Notes under the pieces: model-generated
Databases searched by the model: none
What the model saw: the letters and a program-made list of their open reading frames with translations, nothing else
What the model was told of the DNA's origin: nothing
Shown here: positions 1 through 5,306 of the stretch, piece after piece
Layout of the letters: the number at the start of each line of letters is the position of its first letter
Numbering within the stretch: the stretch's first letter is position 1
Assembly: GCA_013812265.1 (NCBI GenBank)
Contig: JACCTQ010000186.1
Span: forward strand, 1 to 5,306
Direction: 5' to 3'
Source of the DNA: Actinomycetota bacterium
GTDB taxonomy: Bacteria; Actinomycetota; Thermoleophilia; Gaiellales; Gaiellaceae
Length of the DNA stretch: 5,306 nt
Program-made: the position numbers and the translations under genes

Positions 1-1
1 C

Positions 2-799
<798 letters not shown>

Positions 800-804
800 A
801 CAGG

Positions 805-1197
805 GTGTCCGAGGTGCGCAAGACGGACGAGGAGTGGCGCCGGGAGCTGACGCCCGAGCAGTACCGGGTCTTGCGCGAGAAGGGCACCGAAGCCCCGTTC
901 ACCGGCGAGTACGACCACGTCTTCGAGCCCGGCGTCTACCGCTGCGCGGGCTGCGGAACCCAGCTCTTCGACTCGGACACGAAATACGACTCCGGCTGCG
1001 GCTGGCCCGCTTTCTCCGCGCCCGCAAGCGACGAGACGCTCGAGGAGGAGACCGACGCGAGCCACGGCATGTCGCGCAGGGAGGTGCTGTGCGCGAGCTG
1101 CGGCGGCCACCTGGGTCACCTGTTCCCCGACGGCCCGGCGCCGACGGGCCAGCGCTACTGCATCAACTCGGCTGCGCTGCGGCTCGAGGAGCGCTGA
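805..1197 (+). CDS. msrB: Peptide-methionine (R)-S-oxide reductase MsrB
   Basis: This enzyme reduces the R-epimer of methionine sulfoxide in proteins, normally with thioredoxin as electron donor, and repairs oxidative damage in the cytoplasm (no signal peptide is seen). From the GTG at 805 the protein is 130 residues, a normal single-domain MsrB length. It shows the whole family signature: the N-terminal KTDEEWRRELTPEQY and GTEAPFTGEY blocks; two zinc-binding CxxC pairs (CAGC, Cys47/50, and CASC, Cys96/99); SGCGWPAF with Cys65, a position used for the resolving cysteine in several MsrBs; GGHLGHLFPDGP; and RYCINSAAL with the catalytic Cys119. The same frame also opens at GTG 793, which would overlap the helicase stop by seven bases. 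I prefer 805 because an AGGTGG site fits it and the N-terminus (MSEVRKTDEEW) looks typical. The gene lies directly behind the helicase, likely in the same transcript. No msrA is in the window. Confidence 0.96.
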   Translation: MSEVRKTDEEWRRELTPEQYRVLREKGTEAPFTGEYDHVFEPGVYRCAGCGTQLFDSDTKYDSGCGWPAFSAPASDETLEEETDASHGMSRREVLCASCGGHLGHLFPDGPAPTGQRYCINSAALRLEER

Positions 1198-1218
1198 GGG
1201 GTACCAGGGAGGCTCAGC
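1193..1218. terminator. Weak hairpin between convergent genes, possible bidirectional terminator
   Basis: GCTGAG (1193-1198) and CTCAGC (1213-1218) can pair around a 14-base loop and lie over the two facing stop codons (msrB TGA 1195-1197; Usp-like TGA 1216-1214). The stem is only six pairs and neither side has a T-run, so it does not qualify as a standard intrinsic terminator. It is listed because it is the only structure in the 16-base convergent gap. Confidence 0.2.
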
Positions 1219-1678
1219 TCCGCTCTTCTGGAAGCTCGATATGGCGGCCGGGGATGCCGGACTGCCCCAACACCTCTTTGACCGTCTCGTCCTCCAGCCA
1301 GCTCGACTCGTCACCCGGCCGCGTGACGACGATCAACTCGTCGGCCCGAAACGTCCGCAACGCGTCCTTTACCGCCTGAGCCGCATCGGTGTTCTCACTC
1401 GTGTAGTCGATCTCGACCGACGCCTTGGTACCGAGCACCCCGGCCACGCGCTCGGCTGCCTCTCTCGCATCAGCCCTGGCCGCATCCTCGTCGTTCGTCA
1501 ACCAATCGAGTCGGGACACCTTTGCCGCCGGCGCGACAACGCGAATGACCGCTCCATCCTCCTCGATCAGCCGCCCGAGCTCGGCGCTGAAGCGACCTTC
1601 CTCCGGAACGACTGTCGTCACGACCAGGATGCTTCGGCCGCCCGCGCGGGCCTCGCGCCCACCAGGGGGCTGAATCAC
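1214..1678 (-). CDS. Small Usp-like (universal stress protein fold) protein
   Basis: The predicted protein is 154 residues, soluble, with no signal peptide or membrane segment. Its layout suggests a Usp/Rossmann-like alpha/beta fold: a first strand RSILVVTT (15-22), a helix ending in LIEEDGA, a second strand VIRVVAP (44-50), an acidic Ala-rich helix (about 62-82), SVEIDYTSENTDAAQAVKDALRTF (about 87-110), the strand ADELIVVTRP (112-121), then SSWLEDETVKEVLGQSGIPGRHIEL. The pattern of DALxxFxADExIVxTxP followed by SxWLE and a GIPxxH-type ending is familiar from small Usp-like proteins of high-GC actinobacteria. The ATP-binding Gly signature of classical Usp proteins (GxxGx9GS/T) is not visible, so nucleotide binding is doubtful. 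No substrate or partner can be named. The start is GTG at 1678, whose first four bases (GTGA) contain the stop of the ggt reading frame. There is no binding site directly before it; the nearest good one serves an ATG at 1710 (see the leader entry). No other start is available in this frame back to TAG at 1726-1724. Confidence 0.75.
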   Translation of the reverse strand: MIQPPGGREARAGGRSILVVTTVVPEEGRFSAELGRLIEEDGAVIRVVAPAAKVSRLDWLTNDEDAARADAREAAERVAGVLGTKASVEIDYTSENTDAAQAVKDALRTFRADELIVVTRPGDESSWLEDETVKEVLGQSGIPGRHIELPEERS

Positions 1679-1710
1679 CCGGAAACCGAACCGTTGAGCT
1701 GAAAGTGCAT
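1675..1710 (-). other. Possible 11-codon leader ORF coupled to the Usp-like gene
   Basis: An ATG at 1710 sits 8 bases after a strong GGGAGG and opens an 11-codon frame (MHFQLNGSVSG) ending in TGA at 1677-1675. That TGA overlaps the GTG start of the Usp-like gene as GTGA. It shares its frame with the present ggt reading, so it is also the last part of the 609-residue GGT translation. If ggt originally stopped at 1724 (see findings), this short frame would have been independent and would deliver ribosomes to the GTG by coupling. Alternatively the ATG was the true start of the Usp-like gene and a small indel separates them. The signals are visible; translation is inferred. Confidence 0.3.
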
Positions 1711-3504
1711 GCGCGCTACCTCCCTATCGCTCGCGGCCCTTGCGGCCGGGGTTGACGACCATAGCGCTACCGCCGCCGCGGCGAGCACGCGGCCGTTGGG
1801 CAGGAACTCGATCGCGGTGGCGGCGCCGATCTCGTCGGACGTCGAGAACGTGTGGCCGTAGGAGCCGGCGAGCGCCTGAGCCTCAGACAGCGCTCCGAAC
1901 AAGGGTTCCACCGAGGTCGTGGCGGTGTTCCGCTGGCTGGCGCGGGGCGCGGCGAGCGCTTGCTCGAGCGTGGCTCCCAGATCCAGCCGGTCGACGAGGA
2001 TTTGCAGCACGGTCGTGATGATGGTCGAGCCTCCGGGCGAACCCAGCGCGAGTAGCGGCCTGCCCTGCTCCAGGACGAGTGTCGGGGCCATCGAGCTCCG
2101 GGGGCGCTTGTTGCCCTCGACCCGGTTCGGGTGCGTCAGGGAATCGAAGTTGAAGTCGGTCAGCTCGTTGTTGAGCAGGAATCCCCACCCTGGCACGACC
2201 ACGCCGTTACCGCCGGTCGACTCGATCGTGAAGGTGTAAGAGACGACGTTCCCGGCGCTGTCCGACACGGTCAAGTGCGTGGTCGTGCCGGCGAGGGTCA
2301 CCGTGGCGGCGGCTTGACCCGAGAGGGCCGGCGCCTGGTTGAAGGGCAACGGGTCACCCGGAAGGACGGGGCTCCGCGCGGCTCGCCCGACGTCGATGGC
2401 CGCGCGGCGTGTGGCCGCGAAGGCATCCGAGAGCAGGCCGGCCAGCGGCACGGGATAGAAGGCGGGGTCGGCAAGGAAGGCGTTCCGGTCGGCGAACGAG
2501 AAGCGCGACGCCTCCAGGAAGAGGTGCATCGCGCGAGCACGGTCCATCGCGCCGAGATCGAACGCCTCGAGGATGTTGAGCGCCTCGCCGATCGTCGAGC
2601 CTCCGCTCGAGGGCGGGCCCATGCTGTAGACGTCAAGGCCTCGGTAGCCGACCTTCGCCGGCTCGCGCTCCGGAGCGGCGTACGCCTGGAGGTCGGCCGC
2701 GGTCATCACCCCGGGGCGCCAGCGGTGATTGGCAGCCGGTAGCACGGGCGGATTCCGCGCCGCCTCGACCATCGCGTCAGCGACGGGCCCGCCGTAGAAG
2801 CCAGCCGCCCCGAGGGTCGCGATTCGCTCATACGTGCGGGCGAGGTCGGGGTTGCGTAACACCGTCCCCACGTCGCGCGGCGTGCCGTCGGGATCCAGGT
2901 AGAGCGCACGCGTGGAGGCGATGTCGTCGAAGTAGTCGAGGTTCTGGCGCGTCTGGTCAAAGAAGACGTCGTCGATGAAGAAGCCCTCGCGCGCCACCTC
3001 GATTGCCGGAGCGAGCGCCCGCGCGAACGACATCGTCCCGTAGCGCCGCAGCGCCTCCTCCCAGCCCCGCACCGTGCCGGGCACGCCCGCCGAGAGCCCG
3101 CTGTAGCGAGCATCGTTGAACCCGAGAGCCCTGCCGCCCTCGAAGAACGAGTCCGGCCGCATGGCCGCTGGCGCCGCCTCACGGTGATCGATGGTCGTGA
3201 CCTTGCCGGCAGCCGTGCGGATGAGCATGAAGCCGCCGCCGCCGATTCCCGCCGAGAAAGGCTCGGTGACCCCGAGCACAGCGGCCGCCACGACGGCGGC
3301 GTCGACCGCGTTCGCGCCCTCGCGGAGCGCCTTGACCGCCGCATCGGTGGCGAGCACGTCGACCGTAGCTGCGGCTCCGCCGGTCCCGATCGCCGTCGGT
3401 TGCTTCGGAGGCTGCGCAACCTGCGGCGTGGCCGCCGAAGGCAGCGTGGCCAGCACGGCCACCAGGAAGAGCACGACGGACGGGAGAATCAGGGCACGAC
3501 GCAT
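1675..3504 (-). CDS. ggt: Gamma-glutamyltransferase / glutathione hydrolase, secreted, 3' end probably frameshifted
   Basis: GGT is an Ntn-hydrolase that cleaves the gamma-glutamyl bond of glutathione and related compounds and transfers the glutamyl group to water or an amino acid. The 609-residue precursor starts with a signal peptide (MRR, hydrophobic core 5-20, possible cleavage near PSAA 22-25), so it acts outside the membrane. Landmarks are: DHREAAP with Arg108 for glutamyl binding; the autoprocessing site TTH at 408-410, where Thr408 would become the N-terminal nucleophile of the small subunit; TIE at 426-428; NNELTDF at 445-451 with Asp450; RPRSSM at 467-472; and GSPGG at 488-492 (oxyanion region). 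Glu428, NNELTDF and only 17 residues between Asp450-Phe451 and the RPRSSM serines match the Bacillus-type enzymes that lack the active-site lid loop of E. coli GGT. The ATG at 3504 has AAAGGAGG 8 bases upstream. The last 30 or so residues (after VLAAA, about 578) do not look like GGT and use poor codons; a frame change near 1773-1783 restores a normal end. The amino-acid permeases upstream fit a scavenging role. Confidence 0.95.
   Translation of the reverse strand: MRRALILPSVVLFLVAVLATLPSAATPQVAQPPKQPTAIGTGGAAATVDVLATDAAVKALREGANAVDAAVVAAAVLGVTEPFSAGIGGGGFMLIRTAAGKVTTIDHREAAPAAMRPDSFFEGGRALGFNDARYSGLSAGVPGTVRGWEEALRRYGTMSFARALAPAIEVAREGFFIDDVFFDQTRQNLDYFDDIASTRALYLDPDGTPRDVGTVLRNPDLARTYERIATLGAAGFYGGPVADAMVEAARNPPVLPAANHRWRPGVMTAADLQAYAAPEREPAKVGYRGLDVYSMGPPSSGGSTIGEALNILEAFDLGAMDRARAMHLFLEASRFSFADRNAFLADPAFYPVPLAGLLSDAFAATRRAAIDVGRAARSPVLPGDPLPFNQAPALSGQAAATVTLAGTTTHLTVSDSAGNVVSYTFTIESTGGNGVVVPGWGFLLNNELTDFNFDSLTHPNRVEGNKRPRSSMAPTLVLEQGRPLLALGSPGGSTIITTVLQILVDRLDLGATLEQALAAPRASQRNTATTSVEPLFGALSEAQALAGSYGHTFSTSDEIGAATAIEFLPNGRVLAAAAVALWSSTPAARAASDREVARMHFQLNGSVSG
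1719..1724 (-). promoter_or_regulatory. Strong ribosome binding site before ATG 1710
   Basis: The minus strand reads GGGAGG followed by an 8-base spacer and ATG (1710-1708). The site lies inside the 3' end of ggt as currently read, but overlaps only the last base of the TAG at 1726-1724 that would close the alternative ggt frame. This placement is what one expects of a downstream gene's ribosome binding site in a tightly packed operon. Confidence 0.6.
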
Positions 3505-3512
3505 TGTGTTTG

Positions 3513-3520
3513 CCTCCTTT
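3513..3520 (-). promoter_or_regulatory. Ribosome binding site of ggt
   Basis: AAAGGAGG on the minus strand lies 8 bases before the ATG at 3504. It is nearly complementary to the 16S 3' end and is the best binding site of any complete gene in the window, which settles the ggt start and suggests strong initiation independent of the upstream permeases. Confidence 0.85.
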
Positions 3521-3543
3521 GAGAGCCAGCCGTTCTGATCCTA

Positions 3544-3581
3544 TGCCTCGGCGGCTGCCTCGGCGGACCCGGTTCCGAGGC
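3544..3581. repeat. Hairpin and tandem 11-mer in the permease-ggt gap
   Basis: In the 98 bases between the second permease and ggt, GCCTCGG (3557-3563) pairs perfectly with CCGAGGC (3575-3581) around an 11-base loop. The left arm is part of a direct repeat, TGCCTCGGCGG, at 3544-3554 and 3556-3566, so a competing hairpin with the first copy is possible. No T-run follows on the minus strand, so it is not a classical terminator. It could slow transcription, protect a 3' end or simply be GC-rich spacer. No convincing -35/-10 pair is seen in this gap. Confidence 0.4.
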
Positions 3582-3602
3582 GCCCAGGCAGGGCCGACGG
3601 GC

Positions 3603-4262
3603 TCATACGAGGCGACGCTCGAGGTAGCGCGCCAAGCGGGTGAGCGGGAACGAGATGAGGAAGAACATCACCATCACGGCGCCCAAGATCTCGAACGCGT
3701 GCGGGTCTCCCGTCGCCTGCGTGAGATTGTTCATCTGCCGGGTGCTGGCCTCGAGCGTCTCCGGTACCCCAATGACGAACGCAACGGTCGTGTTCTGGAT
3801 CACGTTGACCAGGAGGCCCACCATCGGCGGGAGAAGCCGGCGCAACGCCTGCGGCAGGACCACGTAAACGTGGCGGCCGACCCAGCCGAAGCCCAGAGCA
3901 GCTGCAGCTTCGTGTTGCTCCCGCGGTATGGACTGCACCGCGCCGCGCGTGGCCTCCGCCACCTGGGCGCTTCCCCAAAGGCTCAGCCCGATCGCCGCCG
4001 CCGTGTATGCGCTGAAGCGAAGGTCGAAGGTCGGAAGCGCGAAGAAGATGAACAGGATCGTGACCACGATCGGCAACCCCCGCCACACCTCGATGTACAG
4101 CCTGATCGGCGCGCGTATCGGCAGCCACCGGATCGTCAAAAAGGTCCCCAGCGCGACGCCGATGACCGCGCTCGCGACGACCGAGACGGCGGCGAGCTTG
4201 AGGGTCTCCTTGAGACCGACCTCGAGCACGTACTCCGCGACTGGCCCAACCCAATCGGGCAT
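3603..4262 (-). CDS. Polar amino-acid ABC transporter permease (second of pair)
   Basis: This is an inner-membrane subunit of a HisM/GlnP-type ABC importer, 219 residues, the usual size for the family. Predicted membrane segments are about 21-44, 62-79, 85-105, 145-167 and 190-210. The family hallmarks are ETLKLAAVSVVASAVIGVALG near the N-terminus, YIEVWRGLPIVV (56-67), and the cytoplasmic EAA loop EAAAALGFGWVGRHVYVVLP at 118-137 (E118, A119, G124, L136-P137), which docks on the ATPase. NVIQNTTVAFVIGVPE (153-168) matches the block KNTSLMVAIGFGE of its partner. Its ATG overlaps the stop of the upstream permease by one base (TGATG), so the two are translationally coupled and very likely form a heterodimer. 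The substrate is not readable, but the subfamily transports polar or acidic amino acids (Glu, Gln, His, Arg, Asp), and the neighbouring ggt makes glutamate an attractive guess. No ATPase gene follows within the window. Confidence 0.94.
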   Translation of the reverse strand: MPDWVGPVAEYVLEVGLKETLKLAAVSVVASAVIGVALGTFLTIRWLPIRAPIRLYIEVWRGLPIVVTILFIFFALPTFDLRFSAYTAAAIGLSLWGSAQVAEATRGAVQSIPREQHEAAAALGFGWVGRHVYVVLPQALRRLLPPMVGLLVNVIQNTTVAFVIGVPETLEASTRQMNNLTQATGDPHAFEILGAVMVMFFLISFPLTRLARYLERRLV

Positions 4263-4936
4263 CAGCGCAAGTCCTCTGGTAATGCGAGGCGCTGCTCTAG
4301 CATCCGGATCAGCGCCGACATCGTCCAGACGAGCGCGAGATAGACGACGCCGAGCACGAGGAACATCTCGGCAGCCCGGAACGTCGTGGCCTGGATGTTG
4401 TTCGCGACGTTCGTCAGCTCGCCGAACCCAATCGCCACCATCAACGAGGTGTTCTTGAACACGGAGATGTAGGTGTTGATGGACGACGGGAGCGCGATCC
4501 GTCCTCCGATCGGAAGGGTCACATTGAAGAAGGTGCGGAGCGGCCCGAAGCCCAGTGCGTAGCCCGCCTCACGGTAGCGCCCAGGGACGGCCTCGAATCC
4601 GGCGCGGAAGTTCTCTGTATTGAAGGCTCCACCCCAGATCATCACGGAGAGCCACGCGACGGTGAACCCTTCGAGCTGAATGCCGAGCCGGGGAAGACCG
4701 TAGAAGAGCATGAAGATCTGAACGAGGATCGGGGTGTTGCGAATCACCTCGACGTAGGCGGCCGCGAGCTGGCTGACGATCGGCACACGGTGGGCGCGCG
4801 CAGCGCCGAGGATCAGGCCGACGAGGAACGCGCCGGCAACACCGATGGCGGCCACCTTGAGGGTGTTGACGAGGCCCTCGAGGAGGTCCTCGCGGTTCTC
4901 CCAGATGAATGCCCACTCGAAGGCAAGGACATCCAT
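4262..4936 (-). CDS. Polar amino-acid ABC transporter permease (first of pair)
   Basis: This is the partner membrane subunit, 224 residues when started at ATG 4936 (MDVLAFEWAFIWENREDLLEGLVNTLKVAAIG), which is how HisM/GlnP-type permeases usually begin. Predicted membrane segments are near 26-46, 68-84, 90-107, 150-172 and 188-210. YVEVIRNTPILVQ (61-73) and the EAA loop REAGYALGFGPLRTFFNVTLP (122-141; E123, A124, G129, L141-P142 region) mark the family; the usual second Ala of EAA is Gly125 here. The frame stays open upstream to a GTG at 5062, adding 42 residues. Those codons lie almost wholly inside an inverted-repeat element (4942-5107) and carry no permease-like sequence, so I reject the longer start. 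There is no Shine-Dalgarno sequence before ATG 4936: the bases preceding it are the end of that element. The TGA at 4264-4262 overlaps the next permease by one base. The expected binding-protein gene may lie beyond the right edge. Confidence 0.93.
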   Translation of the reverse strand: MDVLAFEWAFIWENREDLLEGLVNTLKVAAIGVAGAFLVGLILGAARAHRVPIVSQLAAAYVEVIRNTPILVQIFMLFYGLPRLGIQLEGFTVAWLSVMIWGGAFNTENFRAGFEAVPGRYREAGYALGFGPLRTFFNVTLPIGGRIALPSSINTYISVFKNTSLMVAIGFGELTNVANNIQATTFRAAEMFLVLGVVYLALVWTMSALIRMLEQRLALPEDLR

Positions 4937-4941
4937 GCGGC

Positions 4942-5107
4942 TAGTGCTCTGTCCCGGAAGTCGCTTGATGATCCTGGCGCGCGAAAAGCAAGCCGGCCAA
5001 GGACGCAGGGAGCGCGCATGTGCGGGCACATGTAAGCGACTGAGGAGGCAGTCCGGCGCCACTTTGCAGCCGCCCAGGGCGCGAGTGGCTTTCGGGACGG
5101 AGCACTA
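4942..5107. mobile_element. Foldback element A, MITE-like, about 166 bp, TA-bounded
   Basis: The ends are imperfect inverted repeats: 4941-4965 against 5084-5108 match at 21 of 25 positions, starting CTAGTGCTC and ending GAGCACTAG. The centre holds a perfect palindrome, CATGTGC (5017-5023), GG, GCACATG (5026-5032), whose midpoint at 5024.5 is exactly the midpoint of the two ends. Intervening sequence also pairs loosely (for example CCTGG near 4973 with CCAGG near 5074), so the whole element can fold back on itself. TA lies at both ends (4942-4943, 5106-5107), as expected of IS630/Tc1-mariner-type insertions that duplicate a TA. It contains no transposase frame. The inner end lies five bases from the permease ATG. 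The repeat geometry is seen directly; calling it a MITE is inference. Confidence 0.65.
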
Positions 5108-5275
5108 GATGGTTGATTCCAAATTCGAGTGCCGTTCGGGGGCGGCACCGGACAAGCCGGGCGCCGAGATCGCTCGCAGCGCAGGCCCGCAGGCCTGGGC
5201 AAGAGTGAGCTCGACGATCCGGCGCCGCGCCGGGGACGTCAGCCGACGCCGCTGGAATTTGGGATGAACCATCTA
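5106..5275. mobile_element. Foldback element B, MITE-like, about 170 bp, TA-bounded, abutting element A
   Basis: A second pair of inverted repeats, 5106-5126 (TAGATGGTTGATTCCAAATT...) and 5255-5275 (ending GGATGAACCATCTA), matches at 19 of 21 positions. Near the midpoint, CAGGCC (5182-5187) and GGCCTG (5192-5197) form a hairpin with a 4-base loop, one base off the exact centre. GGCGCCG followed by GATCG near 5160-5171 pairs with CGATCCGGCGCC near 5215-5226, so the interior also folds back. TA borders both ends, and the left TA (5106-5107) is shared with element A. The terminal repeats of A and B differ in sequence, so they are either distinct families or distant relatives. No coding frame is visible. 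Confidence 0.6.
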
Positions 5276-5295
5276 AGGGAGTGTGGTTGCCTGAG

Positions 5296-5302
5296 AAGGA
5301 GG
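5296..5302 (+). promoter_or_regulatory. Possible ribosome binding site of a divergent gene beyond the window
   Basis: AAGGAGG occurs on the + strand four bases from the right edge. If a start codon follows at about 5308-5312, a gene diverging from the permeases begins there. The 31 bases from 5276 to the edge hold nothing else recognisable. On the minus strand one frame reads EPPSQATTLP and stops at the TAG of element B, so the end of an upstream minus-strand gene is an equally open option. Confidence 0.25.
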
Positions 5303-5306
5303 CTCG

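Noticed and set aside
2131..2742. 203-codon + strand frame antisense to ggt, and similar long frames at 2706-3419 (-), 834-1379 (+), 763-1314 (-), 3504-4343 (+) and 3541-4254 (-)
   Set aside because: They lie over genes with clear family motifs, are rich in Arg, Ala, Gly and Pro, and show no recognisable domain. Such shadow frames are expected in GC-rich DNA.
1675..3504. GGT-family cephalosporin acylase as an alternative identity
   Set aside because: The Asp equivalent to E. coli Asp433 (Asp450 in NNELTDF) and the Arg of DHREAAP, which bind the gamma-glutamyl group, are both present.
3557..3581. Intrinsic terminator between the second permease and ggt
   Set aside because: The stem is good, but no T-run follows it on the transcribed strand, so only a hairpin is claimed.
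5017..5032. CATGTGC-GG-GCACATG as a stand-alone operator
   Set aside because: It sits at the exact centre of the larger inverted-repeat element and is better explained as the tip of that foldback, although a regulator could still use it.
4937..5062. 42-residue N-terminal extension of the first permease from GTG 5062
   Set aside because: Its codons lie almost entirely within foldback element A, it has no family-like sequence, and the ATG at 4936 gives a normal permease N-terminus.

Overview
The window is a GC-rich bacterial chromosome segment: nearly every codon in the real genes ends in G or C, and long antisense shadow frames are common. Base composition and the style of the proteins (a DEAD-box helicase with a short basic tail, a stand-alone Usp-like protein) would suit a high-GC actinobacterium, perhaps a Thermoleophilia-like soil lineage. 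That is an impression from sequence alone and not a taxonomic call.

The left end, on the + strand, holds the 3' part of a DEAD-box RNA helicase gene followed within a few bases by a complete msrB (peptide methionine-R-sulfoxide reductase). These two converge, across a 16-base gap, on a minus-strand series that fills the rest of the window. In transcription order (right to left) this series is two polar amino-acid ABC permeases that overlap by one base, a 98-base gap with a hairpin and a strong ribosome binding site, a secreted gamma-glutamyltransferase (ggt), and a small Usp-like protein whose GTG start overlaps the ggt stop. The set makes biochemical sense: GGT outside the membrane would release glutamate or other amino acids from glutathione and gamma-glutamyl peptides, and the permease pair could import them. 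The binding protein and ATPase that the transporter needs are not in the window.

Two things deserve a second look. First, the 3' end of ggt looks frameshifted. At about 1773-1783 a different frame continues with a GGT-like C-terminus of good codon use and stops at 1724, followed directly by a GGGAGG ribosome binding site. The present frame instead runs on through poor codons into the start of the next gene. Second, the roughly 370 bases upstream of the permeases contain two back-to-back foldback elements of about 166 and 170 bp. Each has imperfect terminal inverted repeats of at least 21-25 bp, a palindrome at or next to its midpoint, and TA at both ends, and they share one TA. They look like non-autonomous MITE-type elements of the TA-targeting (IS630/Tc1-mariner) kind. 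The inner one lies four to five bases from the permease start codon, so it must have displaced the original upstream signals, and it creates a spurious N-terminal extension of that reading frame.
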